Below are positions 1 through 8,681 of a stretch of 64,000 bases of DNA, piece after piece. Origin of the DNA: Actinomadura opuntiae (lineage in GTDB: Bacteria; Actinomycetota; Actinomycetes; Streptosporangiales; Streptosporangiaceae); contig NZ_JASNWF010000029.1 in the NCBI RefSeq assembly GCF_030283205.1, positions 1 through 64,000 on the forward strand, in the 5' to 3' direction. Each line of letters opens with the position of its first letter. Positions within the stretch are counted from its first letter, which is position 1. Under the pieces are notes generated by a model, which did no database searches, had not been told where the DNA came from, and saw only the letters and a list, made by a program, of their open reading frames with translations. Both the position numbers and the translations under genes were made by a program.

Positions 1-273
1 GGCGGGCGGGGCGGTGCCGGCGGGCGCGATGGGGCCGGCGGGCGCGGCGGCAGCGAGGTGCCGCGCGGCGGCGTGAAACCGTCCGGCTTCGTGGTCTCAT
101 GCAGGGGAGTGCCGCCCGGAGGTGTCGTCGCGTGCGAGGGCGTCCCGTTCGGCGGCGTTCCGTTCGGCGGTGTGCCGGACGACGGCGTGTCGGCAGACGG
201 CGGGCCTGCGGCGGGCGTGGCGCGCTGCGGGCGGGCATGGTCGGGGAGGGGGTCGTACTGTCCGTCCGCATAG
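1..273 (+). other. Open frame with Gly-Val-Pro-rich repeats, possible C-terminal tail of an upstream gene
   Basis: Frame 1 is open from the window edge to a TAG at 271-273. It reads as low-complexity Gly/Val/Pro sequence with repeated GVPxGG units. In related genomes nuoH normally lies just upstream of nuoI, so this could be an extended NuoH tail, but nothing NuoH-like is recognisable. It could equally be GC-rich noncoding DNA. The next gene starts 116 bases later. Confidence 0.25.
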
Positions 274-389
274 TGGCTCACGTGTCCTCCTTGCCCGCAG
301 GCGTACAGGAGCGTGGGCCGCGGGTGCCCACGTATCGTCCGACGAACGCGGAACCCGCCGCGTTCCACCGCGGCGTTTCGTACGCAATC

Positions 390-947
390 ATGTTGCGCGT
401 GGGACGGCTACCAGGAGGCGGGCTGGCCAAGGGGCTGGCCGTCACGTTGCGGACTATGACGCGGCGCTCCATAACGCGTCAATACCCCGAGGTGCAGCCG
501 GATCTGCCCCCGCGCAGCCGGGGGGTGATCGCGCTGTTCGAGGAGAACTGCACCGTCTGCATGCTCTGCGCCCGGGAATGCCCCGACTGGTGCATCTACA
601 TCGACTCGCACAAGGAGACGGTCCCGGCCGAGGGCGGGGGGCGGCCGCGGGTCCGCAACGTCCTCGACCGGTTCGCGATCGACTTCGCGCTGTGCATGTA
701 CTGCGGCATCTGCATCGAGGTGTGCCCGTTCGACGCGCTGTTCTGGTCGCCGGAGTTCGAGTACGCCGAGTACGACATCAACGAGCTGACGCACGAGAAG
801 GAGCGGCTGCGGGAGTGGATGTGGACCGTCCCGCCGCCGCAGGCCCACGACCCGGCCGCCGAGCCGCCGAAGGAGATCGCGGCGGCGCAGAAGGCGGCGG
901 AGCGGGCGGCGCGGCGCCCGCCCGGCCCGCCGGGGAGCCGCCGATGA
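390..947 (+). CDS. nuoI: NADH-quinone oxidoreductase subunit I (NuoI)
   Basis: Peripheral-arm iron-sulfur subunit of complex I, carrying clusters N6a and N6b that pass electrons towards quinone. The 185-aa product shows both ferredoxin motifs: Cys54, 57, 60, 64 and Cys102, 105, 108, 112, each CxxCxxCxxxCP. The ATG at 390 was chosen because the following GLAKGLAVTLRTM stretch matches the usual actinobacterial NuoI N terminus. GTG 399 is an alternative, and no convincing ribosome binding site is visible. The C-terminal 25 residues are Ala/Pro/Arg-rich. The stop overlaps the nuoJ start (ATGA). Confidence 0.93.
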   Translation: MLRVGRLPGGGLAKGLAVTLRTMTRRSITRQYPEVQPDLPPRSRGVIALFEENCTVCMLCARECPDWCIYIDSHKETVPAEGGGRPRVRNVLDRFAIDFALCMYCGICIEVCPFDALFWSPEFEYAEYDINELTHEKERLREWMWTVPPPQAHDPAAEPPKEIAAAQKAAERAARRPPGPPGSRR

Positions 948-1477
948 GCGGGCAGGAGATCGTGTTCACCCTGCTCGGGGTGGTGACCGTCGGCTCCGGG
1001 ATCATGGTCGTGACGACCCGGCGGCTCGTCCACGCGGCGCTGTGGCTGGTGCTGTCGTTCGGCGCGCTCGCGGGCGGCTACCTGGTGCTGACCGCGGAGT
1101 TCGTCGCGTGGGTGCAGGTGCTGATCTACGTCGGCGCGGTCGTCGTGCTGCTGCTGTTCGGGATCATGCTGACCCGAGCGCCGATCGGGGACTCCGCCGA
1201 CCTCGACTCCGGCAACCGGTGGGCCGCCGCGGCCGTCGCCGCCGCCACCGCCGCCGTGCTGGTCACGGTCATGGTCATGGGCTTCCGGGACGAGCGGATG
1301 CCGCTGCGTGCGGGCGGCGGATCGGCGAGCGAGCTGGGCGCGAGCGTGTTCCGGACGTGGGTGCTGCCGTTCGAGGTGCTGTCGGTGCTGCTGCTGGCCT
1401 CGCTGGTCGGCGCGATCGTCCTGTCCCGCACCGACATCGGGCCCCGGCTCCCCGGCCGGCGGAAGGGTGACGGCTGA
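944..1477 (+). CDS. nuoJ: NADH-quinone oxidoreductase subunit J (NuoJ)
   Basis: Membrane-arm subunit of complex I, 177 aa. The sequence gives five hydrophobic segments, including the conserved third one (EFVAWVQVLIYVGAVVVLLLF) with its internal glycine and acidic residue typical of NuoJ/ND6. The ATG overlaps the nuoI stop by four bases and the gene ends on the A of the nuoK ATG, so translation is coupled on both sides. The Arg/Lys-rich cytoplasmic tail is short. Confidence 0.93.
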   Translation: MSGQEIVFTLLGVVTVGSGIMVVTTRRLVHAALWLVLSFGALAGGYLVLTAEFVAWVQVLIYVGAVVVLLLFGIMLTRAPIGDSADLDSGNRWAAAAVAAATAAVLVTVMVMGFRDERMPLRAGGGSASELGASVFRTWVLPFEVLSVLLLASLVGAIVLSRTDIGPRLPGRRKGDG

Positions 1478-1851
1478 TGCATCTGGCCTACCCGACCGTC
1501 GTAGCGGCGCTGCTGTTCTCCGTCGGCGTCTACGGGGTGCTGGCGCGGCGCAACGCGATCCTCGTCCTGATGTCGGTCGAACTGATGCTGAACGCGGTGA
1601 ACCTCAACCTCGTCGCGTTCGACATGTGGTTCCGGGACCGGCTGCACGGCGGCCAGGTGCTGACCCTGTTCACGATCGTGATCGCGGCGGCGGAAGTCGG
1701 GCTCGGCCTCGCCATCGTCCTGCTGGTGTACCGGAACCGGCAGATGGTCGACGTCGACCGGCTCCGGTCGCTGTCGGAATCTGATGCGGCGCCGGAGGAA
1801 TCCGACGAACCGGAGTCCGAGCCGGAGCCGGTCGAGGAGGCGGCGCCGTGA
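1477..1851 (+). CDS. nuoK: NADH-quinone oxidoreductase subunit K (NuoK)
   Basis: Small antiporter-like membrane subunit of complex I, homologous to ND4L. It is 124 aa with three membrane helices. The conserved glutamates appear in the second and third helices (MSVELMLNAVNLNLVAF and AAAEVGLGLAIVLL), as expected for the proton channel. The acidic C-terminal tail of about 25 residues (Ser/Asp/Glu/Pro) is longer than the roughly 100-aa family norm. Start and stop overlap nuoJ and nuoL. Confidence 0.94.
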   Translation: MHLAYPTVVAALLFSVGVYGVLARRNAILVLMSVELMLNAVNLNLVAFDMWFRDRLHGGQVLTLFTIVIAAAEVGLGLAIVLLVYRNRQMVDVDRLRSLSESDAAPEESDEPESEPEPVEEAAP

Positions 1852-3833
1852 TCTGGCTCGCGTCCCTGATCGTCCTGCTGCCGTTCCTCGCCGCGTTCGC
1901 GGGCATGCTGGGCGGCCCGTCCCTCGGCCGCCTGCTCGGCACCGGCGGTCCGCTGCGCAACGGACCGGCCCTGATCGCCTGCGCGCCGGTCGCGGTGTCG
2001 CTCGTCCTGTCGGCGATCGTCGCGTTCGTCGTCTGGCAGGACCCCGGCGAGCGGACGGGCACGCTGGCGGTGGTCGACACCGGCTCGGTGCCGATCAGGG
2101 TCGGGCTCCAGGTGGACGGCCTGTCCGCCGTGGTCGCGCTGATGGTCTGCTGCGTCGCGCTGGCCGTCCAGGTGTACTCGGTCGCCTACATGGACGGCGA
2201 CCGGCGCTACTCGTCCTACGCCGCGTTCATCTCGCTGTTCACCGCCGCGATGCTGCTGGTGGTGTTCGCCGGCGACCTCCTCGTCCTGTACGTGGGCTGG
2301 GAGGTCATGGGCGTCTGCTCGTACTTCCTGATCGGCCACCACTGGGAGGAGCGCGCCAACTCGCGCGCGGCCGTCAAGGCGTTCCTGGTGACGCGGCTCG
2401 GCGACGTCGGCTTCCTCATCGGGATCATCGTCCTCGGCACCGGCGCCCGCACGTTCGAGATCCACGTCCTCCTCACGCGGGTCTGGTCCCTGCCGGACTC
2501 GACGCTCACCGTCGCCGCGCTGCTGCTGCTCGCCGGGGTCGCCGGCAAGAGCGCGCAGTTCCCGCTGCACACCTGGCTGCCGGACGCGATGGCGGGCCCG
2601 ACGCCGATCAGCGCGCTGATCCACGCGGCCACGATGGTCGCGGCCGGCGTCTACGTCGTCGCCCGGCTGTACGGGGCGTTCGCGGCCGCGCCGGGCGCGC
2701 TGGCCGTCCTCGGCGTCGTCGCGGTGATCTCCATGGTCGGCGCGGCGCTCGCGGCCCTGGCCCAGGACGACCTGAAACGCGTCCTCGCCTACTCGACGAT
2801 CAGCCAGCTCGCCGTGATGGCCGCCGCGCTCGCGGTCGGCGCGAAGTCCGCGGCGATCTTCCACCTGCTGGCGCACGGCGCGTTCAAGGCGCTGCTGTTC
2901 CTCGCCGCCGGATGCGTCATCACGGTCGCGGGATCGAACCTGCTCGCGCACTACGGCGGGCTGCGGCGCGGCATGCCGGTGACGTTCTGGTCGATGACGG
3001 CCGGGTTCGCGGCGCTCGCGGGCGTCCCGCCGTTCAGCGGCTGGTTCAGCAAGGACTCCGTCATCGAGGCCGCCCAGCACGCCGCCCTGCACGGCGGCGA
3101 GACCACGGGCGCCTCCCCGTCCTTCGGCTGGTTCGCCTACGCCCCGCTGAAGAACGGTCCTGCGGTCGGTACCGGTTCGGACATAATGGTGATCCCCTCC
3201 GGCGGTCCGACTTGGACCTACGCTTCCATCGCCGGCCTGCCGTCCTGGGTGGCGTGGCTGGTGTATCTCGGGTTGCTGCTGACGGTCGCGCTGACGGCGG
3301 CGTACGCGATGCGGGCGTGGCTGATGACGTTCTTCGGGGAGCCGAGCGGGGCGTACGAGATCCGCGAGCCGTCGAGGATCATGTCGTGGACGGTGGCGGT
3401 CCTGGCGGTGCCCGCCGCGATCCTCGGGTTCTTCGGGCTCGGGGCGGGCGAGCTGCGCCCGCACATCGGCTCGGCGCTGCTCGGCATCGGGCTCCTGATC
3501 ATCGGCGCGGGCGCGGTCTTCGTGCTCTGGAACCGCGACCCGGCCTCGGATCCCGCTCACGCGCTCGGCCCCGCGCGCACGGTGTTCGCGCGGGCGTTCT
3601 ATGTGGACGAGCTGTACGCCATGGCGATCGTCCATCCCGTCCGGGCCCTCGCCCGGTACGTCGTGACGTTCGACGGGCGCGGCATCGACGCGGCCGTCGT
3701 CGGGACGGGACGCGGCGCGCGGCGGCTCGGCGGGCTGCTGCGGATCCCGCAGAACGGCAACCCGCAGACGTACCTGACCGGCCTGCTCGCGGGCGTCGTC
3801 GTCATCACGGCCCTGGTGGTGATCTTCCGGTGA
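1848..3833 (+). CDS. nuoL: NADH-quinone oxidoreductase subunit L (NuoL)
   Basis: Largest Mrp-antiporter-like proton-pumping subunit of complex I, 661 aa. Many membrane helices are evident. The antiporter signature FPLHTWLPDAMAGPTPISAL lies near residues 236-256, and the lysine/histidine-rich discontinuous-helix region follows (DDLKRVLAYSTISQ). The C-terminal part has the NuoL-specific lateral-helix extension. The GTG start overlaps the nuoK stop. A loop around residues 415-450 (Gly/Ser/Thr/Pro-rich) looks like a lineage-specific insertion. Confidence 0.95.
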   Translation: MIWLASLIVLLPFLAAFAGMLGGPSLGRLLGTGGPLRNGPALIACAPVAVSLVLSAIVAFVVWQDPGERTGTLAVVDTGSVPIRVGLQVDGLSAVVALMVCCVALAVQVYSVAYMDGDRRYSSYAAFISLFTAAMLLVVFAGDLLVLYVGWEVMGVCSYFLIGHHWEERANSRAAVKAFLVTRLGDVGFLIGIIVLGTGARTFEIHVLLTRVWSLPDSTLTVAALLLLAGVAGKSAQFPLHTWLPDAMAGPTPISALIHAATMVAAGVYVVARLYGAFAAAPGALAVLGVVAVISMVGAALAALAQDDLKRVLAYSTISQLAVMAAALAVGAKSAAIFHLLAHGAFKALLFLAAGCVITVAGSNLLAHYGGLRRGMPVTFWSMTAGFAALAGVPPFSGWFSKDSVIEAAQHAALHGGETTGASPSFGWFAYAPLKNGPAVGTGSDIMVIPSGGPTWTYASIAGLPSWVAWLVYLGLLLTVALTAAYAMRAWLMTFFGEPSGAYEIREPSRIMSWTVAVLAVPAAILGFFGLGAGELRPHIGSALLGIGLLIIGAGAVFVLWNRDPASDPAHALGPARTVFARAFYVDELYAMAIVHPVRALARYVVTFDGRGIDAAVVGTGRGARRLGGLLRIPQNGNPQTYLTGLLAGVVVITALVVIFR

Positions 3834-5338
3834 TCTTCCTGTGGATGATGGCGATCCCGCTGTTCGGGGCGCTGGCGATGCTCGTCCCGGCGGACCGGTT
3901 CCTGCGCACAGGGTTCGCCGTCCGCGCGTTCGGGACGGGCGTGTCCGCCGCGACGCTGCTGGTCGCGGTGTCGGCGATGACCGCGTTCGACTTCGGCGAC
4001 ACCTCGCGGATGCAGCTCCAGGCGAACTGGGCGTGGGCGCCGTCGATCGGGCTGCGGTTCCACCTCGGCGCCGACGGGATCTCGCTGCCGCTGGTCGTGC
4101 TGACCGCGCTGCTGACGTTCCTCTGCTTCCTCTACACGCTGCGGCACCCGCCGGCCGGCGGGCGGATCCGGCTGCTGACCGCGCTGCTGCTCGTCCTCGA
4201 GGTCGGGCTGATCGGCACGTTCGTCGCACTGGACCTCGTGCTTTTCTTCGTGTTCTTCGAGACCGTGCTGATCCCGATGTACGTGGTGATCATGCTGTGG
4301 GGCGGGGCCGGGCGCCGCGCCGCCGCGTCCAAGTTCATCCTGTACACGCTGCTCGGGTCGGGCCTGCTGCTCGCCGGGATGCTGCTGGTCGCCGTCAACG
4401 CGGGCACCCTCGACATGGTCCGGCTCGCCGCGCGGCACGGCTCCGGTGTCTCCCACGGCGTCCAGGTCACCGCGTTCGCGCTGATGGCGATCGGTTTCGC
4501 GGTGAAGGCGCCGATGTGGCCGCTGCACACCTGGCTGCCGGACGCGCACACCGAGGCGCCGACCGTCGGGTCCGTGCTGCTGGCCGGGGTGCTGCTGAAG
4601 ATGGGCACCTACGGGCTCGTCCGCGTCGCGCTCCCGCTGGCCCCGGACGGCGCGCAGGTGTGGGCGCCGTGGCTCGGGCTCCTCGCCGTGATCGGGATCG
4701 TCTACGGCGCGCTCGCCTGCCTCGCCCAGCGCGACCTCAAACGGATGATCGCCTACTCGTCCGTCGGGCACATGGGGTTCGTGCTGCTCGGCATCGCCAC
4801 CCTCACCCCGGTCGGGATCAACGCGGCGCTGTTCGGCAACATCGCGCACGGCCTGATCACCGGCCTGCTGTTCTTCCTGGCCGGAGCCGTCAAGGACCGC
4901 TGGGGCACCACCGACATGGACGCGGTCGGCGGCGGCATGCTCGGCACCGCGCCGCGGCTGGCGTCCGTGCTGACGTTCGCGTCCGTCGCCTCGCTCGGGC
5001 TGCCCGGCCTCGCCGGGTTCTGGGGCGAGATGCTGGCGATGCTCGGCGCGTACCGCCCGCACGCCGACCTGCCGCGCGGCGCGTTCGTCGCCTTCATGGC
5101 GGTCGCCGGGATCGGCGCGCTGCTCACCGCCGGCTACTTCCTGCGGATGCTCGCCAAGATCACCCACGGGCGGGCGACCGGACCCGCCGGACCCGCCGCC
5201 CCGGCCGCCGCGGTGTCGGCCCAGGAGTACGCCGCCTGGGTGCCGCTGATCGCGCTCACGCTGCTGGTCGGGCTGTGGCCGAAGACCCTGCTGGACGTGA
5301 CCGCCGCGCCGGTCCGCGCGCTGTTCGGAGGCGGCTGA
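3830..5338 (+). CDS. nuoM: NADH-quinone oxidoreductase subunit M (NuoM)
   Basis: Second antiporter-like proton-pumping subunit of complex I (ND4 homologue), 502 aa. The conserved PMWPLHTWLPDAHTEAPT motif and the downstream QRDLKRMIAYSSVGHMGFV channel motif are both present. The helix-5 glutamate is seen in FFVFFETVLIPMYV. The GTG start at 3830 overlaps the nuoL stop (GTGA), and the TGA shares its A with the nuoN ATG. The long open frame upstream in the same phase is a shadow of nuoL. Confidence 0.95.
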   Translation: MIFLWMMAIPLFGALAMLVPADRFLRTGFAVRAFGTGVSAATLLVAVSAMTAFDFGDTSRMQLQANWAWAPSIGLRFHLGADGISLPLVVLTALLTFLCFLYTLRHPPAGGRIRLLTALLLVLEVGLIGTFVALDLVLFFVFFETVLIPMYVVIMLWGGAGRRAAASKFILYTLLGSGLLLAGMLLVAVNAGTLDMVRLAARHGSGVSHGVQVTAFALMAIGFAVKAPMWPLHTWLPDAHTEAPTVGSVLLAGVLLKMGTYGLVRVALPLAPDGAQVWAPWLGLLAVIGIVYGALACLAQRDLKRMIAYSSVGHMGFVLLGIATLTPVGINAALFGNIAHGLITGLLFFLAGAVKDRWGTTDMDAVGGGMLGTAPRLASVLTFASVASLGLPGLAGFWGEMLAMLGAYRPHADLPRGAFVAFMAVAGIGALLTAGYFLRMLAKITHGRATGPAGPAAPAAAVSAQEYAAWVPLIALTLLVGLWPKTLLDVTAAPVRALFGGG

Positions 5339-6828
5339 TGATCCAGGGCATCGACTACGCGGCGATCGCGCCGCCGCTGATCCTCGCCGCCGCCGCGCTC
5401 GGGCTGCTGCTCGCCGACGCCTTCGACGCGCCGCGCCGCGTCCTCGGCCTGGTCAGCGGCGCGTCCCTCGGCGCCGCGCTGATCGCGGTGATCGTGTTGT
5501 CGGCGGGCGACCGGCGCGCCACGTTCTGCCTGCCGTCCTCCCTGCGCGGCGGCGGTCCGCGCTCCTGCTCCTACGTCACCGACGACTTCACGCTGCTGTT
5601 CCAGGGCCTCGTCCTCGCTGCGGCCCTCGTCGTCGTGCTGCTGTCCCTCCAGGAGATCACCGACGCGAAGATCCCGGTGGGGGAGTACCACTTCCTGCTG
5701 CTGTGCGCGGTGATCGGCGCGCTGGCGCTGGTCGCCGCCCGGGACCTGATCCTGCTGCTGGTCGCGCTGGAGACGCTGTCGCTGCCGGTGTTCGCCCTGG
5801 TCGGCCTGCGCCGCTACGACGGCCGGGCGTCCGAGGCCGCGCTCAAGCTGTTCCTCGTCTCCGTCGTCTCCACCGCCGTGATGCTGTTCGGCATCTCGCT
5901 GGTGTACGGGACGACCGGCGCCATGCACCTCGACCGGATCGCGCCCGCGCTCGCCCGCGTCCCCTCCGACCTGGACCCGGTCGCCGCCATCGGCGTCGTC
6001 CTCGTCCTCGCCGGGTTCGCGTTCAAGGTCGCCGCCGTCCCGTTCCACTTCTGGGCGCCGGACGTCTACCAGGGCGCGCCGCTGCCCGTCGCCGCGTTCC
6101 TGTCCGTCGTGTCGAAGGCCGCCGGATTCGCCGGACTCGCGATCGTCCTCGCCCTCGGCCTGCCCGCGTACGGGCACGTGTGGGGTCCGGTGATCGGGGT
6201 CCTCGCCGCGATCACCATGACGCTCGGCAACCTCGTCGCGCTCCGCCAGCGGACCGCGATCCGGCTGCTGGCCTGGTCGTCCGTCGCCCAGTCCGGCTAC
6301 ATGCTCGCGCCCCTGTCGGTCGGGTCGCACCGCCTGCCCGAGGCCGTCGCCGCGACCACCGCCTACGTCGCCCTCTACGCCGTCATGAACCTCGGCGCGT
6401 TCACCGTCGTGACCGGCTTCGCCCGCCGCGTCCTGCGCGGCCCGCGCCCGGTCTGGGACTCCCTCGACGACTACCGCGGCCTCGCGCACCGCAGCCCCGC
6501 CACCGCGACCGCCCTCGCGTTCTTCCTCATCTGCCTCGCCGGCCTCCCGCCGGGCGTCATGGGACTGTTCGCGAAGGTCGTGGTGTTCCGCGCGACGGTC
6601 GCGGGCGGCGTCACCTGGCTCGCCGTGATCATGGCGGTCAACACCGTCATCGGCCTGTACTACTACCTCGCCTGGGCCGCCCGGCTGTTCGCCCCGCCCG
6701 CCCGGCCGTTCGCCGACCCCGCGCCCGGATGGCCCGTCCGCGCCGCCCTCGCCGCCACCGCCGCCGGCGCGGTCGTGCTGTCCATCGCCCCGCAGATCGT
6801 CCTCCAGACCGTCACCGCCGCGACCTAA
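5338..6828 (+). CDS. nuoN: NADH-quinone oxidoreductase subunit N (NuoN)
   Basis: Third antiporter-like subunit of complex I (ND2 homologue), 496 aa and strongly hydrophobic. The hallmark FKVAAVPFHFWAPDVYQGAP motif is intact, as is the RQRTAIRLLAWSSVAQSGYM channel helix. It closes the visible nuo operon; the next gene begins 87 bases on. From memory, nuoN followed by an HtpX-type gene is also the order at the end of the second, partial nuo cluster of Streptomyces. Whether nuoEFG exist here cannot be seen. Confidence 0.95.
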   Translation: MIQGIDYAAIAPPLILAAAALGLLLADAFDAPRRVLGLVSGASLGAALIAVIVLSAGDRRATFCLPSSLRGGGPRSCSYVTDDFTLLFQGLVLAAALVVVLLSLQEITDAKIPVGEYHFLLLCAVIGALALVAARDLILLLVALETLSLPVFALVGLRRYDGRASEAALKLFLVSVVSTAVMLFGISLVYGTTGAMHLDRIAPALARVPSDLDPVAAIGVVLVLAGFAFKVAAVPFHFWAPDVYQGAPLPVAAFLSVVSKAAGFAGLAIVLALGLPAYGHVWGPVIGVLAAITMTLGNLVALRQRTAIRLLAWSSVAQSGYMLAPLSVGSHRLPEAVAATTAYVALYAVMNLGAFTVVTGFARRVLRGPRPVWDSLDDYRGLAHRSPATATALAFFLICLAGLPPGVMGLFAKVVVFRATVAGGVTWLAVIMAVNTVIGLYYYLAWAARLFAPPARPFADPAPGWPVRAALAATAAGAVVLSIAPQIVLQTVTAAT

Positions 6829-6915
6829 CCTGGAATGGACGGGCCGGTCCCGGGAACGTCGGGGCTGGTCACACCGTTGTCGTTCATGGGGGTCCGGACG
6901 GGGAGGCGGCGCACA

Positions 6916-7773
6916 GTGCGGTTCAACGGCGTCAAGACGGCGGCACTGATCGCTGCGCTGTCGGCGCTGATGCTCGCGATCGGGTGGGCGTTCGGCGGCA
7001 CCGCCGGCCTCGCCGTCGCGCTGGTCATCGCCCTCGGCACCAACGGCGTCGCCTACGCCTTCTCCGACCGGATCGCGCTGCGGTCCATGCGCGCCCACCC
7101 CGTCGGCGAGGTCGAGGCGCCGGTGCTGTACCGGCTCGTCCGCGAGCTGTCCACCACCGCCCGCCAGCCCATGCCGCGGCTGTACGTCTCCGAGACCCGC
7201 CAGCCCAACGCGTTCGCCACCGGCCGCAACCCGCGCAACGCCGCCGTCTGCTGCACCCGCGGCATCCTGCGCATGCTGGACGAGCGGGAACTGCGCGCCG
7301 TCCTCGGCCACGAGCTGTCGCACGTCTATAACCGCGACATCCTGATCTCGTCCGTCGCCGCCGCGATCGCGACCGTGATCACCTACCTGTCGCACCTGGC
7401 GATCTTCCTGCCGATCGGCCGCGAGGACGACGACGACGGCCCCGGCCTCGTCGGCGCGCTGCTGATGCTGGTGCTCGGCCCCGTCGCCGCCGCCGTCGTG
7501 CAGATGGCGATCAGCCGCACCCGCGAGTTCGCCGCCGACACCGCCGGCGCCCGCCTCACCGGCGACCCGCTCGCCCTCGCGTCCGCGCTCCGCAAGATCG
7601 AGGCGGGCACCCAGGCGATGCCGCTGCCGCAGGACCCCGAGCTCGCCACCACCAGCGCCCTCATGATCGCCAACCCGTTCCGCGGCGCAGGCATCGGCAA
7701 GCTCTTCTCCACCCACCCGCCGACCGCCGAACGCATCGCCCGCCTCGAACGCATGGCGGGCCGCCGCTCCTAG
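6916..7773 (+). CDS. htpX: HtpX-type membrane zinc metalloprotease (M48)
   Basis: Predicted membrane endopeptidase, 285 aa, of the M48 family that degrades damaged or misfolded membrane proteins. Two N-terminal helices span about residues 5-45. The zinc site H132-E-L-S-H136 is followed by further membrane segments and the third-ligand region REFAADTAGA. The GTG at 6916 was chosen over an in-frame ATG at 6835 because GGAGG lies 9 bases before it and the helix begins just after. The gene follows nuoN on the same strand and may be cotranscribed. Confidence 0.88.
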   Translation: MRFNGVKTAALIAALSALMLAIGWAFGGTAGLAVALVIALGTNGVAYAFSDRIALRSMRAHPVGEVEAPVLYRLVRELSTTARQPMPRLYVSETRQPNAFATGRNPRNAAVCCTRGILRMLDERELRAVLGHELSHVYNRDILISSVAAAIATVITYLSHLAIFLPIGREDDDDGPGLVGALLMLVLGPVAAAVVQMAISRTREFAADTAGARLTGDPLALASALRKIEAGTQAMPLPQDPELATTSALMIANPFRGAGIGKLFSTHPPTAERIARLERMAGRRS

Positions 7774-8537
7774 AGCGCCGTCAGGACCATCGGGCCGTCC
7801 TGCGTGATCGCGATGGTGTGCTCGAAATGCGCGGCCCGGCTGCCGTCCGCCGTCGCGATCGACCACCCGTCGCTCAGCTGCCGCCCATCGTCGGAACCGC
7901 CTTCGTGCAGCATCGGCTCGATCGCGATCGTCAACCCTTCCCGCAGCGGCATGCCCTTGCCCGCCTTGCCCACGTTTGGCACCGGCGGATCCTGGTGCAT
8001 CTCCGTCCCGATGCCGTGCCCGCCGCAACCCCGCAGGATGCCGTAACCGGCCTTGCGCGCCGTCTTCTCCACCGCGCTCGCGATGTCGCCCATCCGGTTC
8101 CCCGGCACCGCCGCCGCGATCGCCCGCTCCAGGGCCCGCTCCGTCACCTCCAACAACCGCCGCCCGGCCTCATCACCTACCCCCACAAAGAACGACACCG
8201 CAGCATCCCCGCAGTACCCATCGACCCGTGCCCCGCAGTCGACCGACACCAGATCGCCGTCCTGGAGCACCCGGCCGTCCGGAATGCCGTGCACGACCAC
8301 GTCATTGACCGACACGCAAATGTTCGCCGGATACGGCACGGGCGCCCACGACGGCTTGTAATGCAGGAACGGCGACGTCGCGCCGTTCTCCTTCAAAATC
8401 CGCGCGGCCACCGCGTCCAGCTCCGCCAGCGGCAGGCCCGGCTCCGCCGCGTCCCGCGTCCCGGCCAGGATCCGGGCCACGACCCGGCCCGTCACCCGCA
8501 TGCGCTCCCACTCCTGTGGGCTTCGGTACGTCACCAT
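7770..8537 (-). CDS. map: Methionine aminopeptidase, type I (MetAP)
   Basis: Cytosolic metalloenzyme that removes the initiator methionine from nascent proteins. The 255-aa product has the pita-bread fold signatures: the first aspartate ligands in SVDCGARVDGYCGDAA, the histidine in GCGGHGIGTEMHQDP, and glutamates in TIAIEPML and HFEHTIAI. There is no N-terminal zinc-finger extension, so it resembles the short isoform. It overlaps the htpX stop by four bases, convergently. The ATG at 8537 lies 7 nt after a TATTAT hexamer, which argues for a leaderless mRNA; an in-frame upstream extension would be arginine-rich nonsense. Confidence 0.93.
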   Translation of the reverse strand: MVTYRSPQEWERMRVTGRVVARILAGTRDAAEPGLPLAELDAVAARILKENGATSPFLHYKPSWAPVPYPANICVSVNDVVVHGIPDGRVLQDGDLVSVDCGARVDGYCGDAAVSFFVGVGDEAGRRLLEVTERALERAIAAAVPGNRMGDIASAVEKTARKAGYGILRGCGGHGIGTEMHQDPPVPNVGKAGKGMPLREGLTIAIEPMLHEGGSDDGRQLSDGWSIATADGSRAAHFEHTIAITQDGPMVLTAL

Positions 8538-8544
8538 GGCGAAG

Positions 8545-8562
8545 ATAATAATACCGGTATTA
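8545..8562 (-). promoter_or_regulatory. map promoter: -10 hexamer overlapping a 14-bp palindrome
   Basis: On the minus strand a TATTAT hexamer (8550-8545) sits 7 nt before the map ATG, and no Shine-Dalgarno sequence is present. A perfect 14-bp palindrome, TAATACCGGTATTA (8549-8562), overlaps it. The AT content contrasts sharply with the surrounding DNA. This looks like a repressor operator over a leaderless promoter; the cognate regulator is unknown. Confidence 0.5.
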
Positions 8563-8630
8563 AAATCCCGCCGCCGCCTTCGCCGAACCCGATCGAACCG
8601 AAGAGCCCACCGCCGCGTCATAACCCACGA

Positions 8631-8673
8631 GAGCGCGCCGGCCGCCTCTGCGGGGGAGGCGGCCGGCGCGCTC
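8631..8673 (-). terminator. Hairpin downstream of the yajQ-family gene
   Basis: A perfect 18-bp inverted repeat (arm GAGCGCGCCGGCCGCCTC) with a 7-nt loop lies between the end of the yajQ-family gene and the map promoter. No T-run follows on the minus strand, which is common for actinobacterial terminators. Confidence 0.75.
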
Positions 8674-8681
8674 TTCCCGCT

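Noticed and set aside
1530..4229. 899-codon minus-strand open frame opposite nuoK-nuoM
   Set aside because: Typical GC-rich shadow: Arg/Asp/Gln-rich, no domain, and antisense to intact complex I genes.
5134..8028. 964-codon minus-strand open frame
   Set aside because: Antisense to nuoN and htpX and out of frame with map; low-complexity Asp/Arg/Gly sequence.
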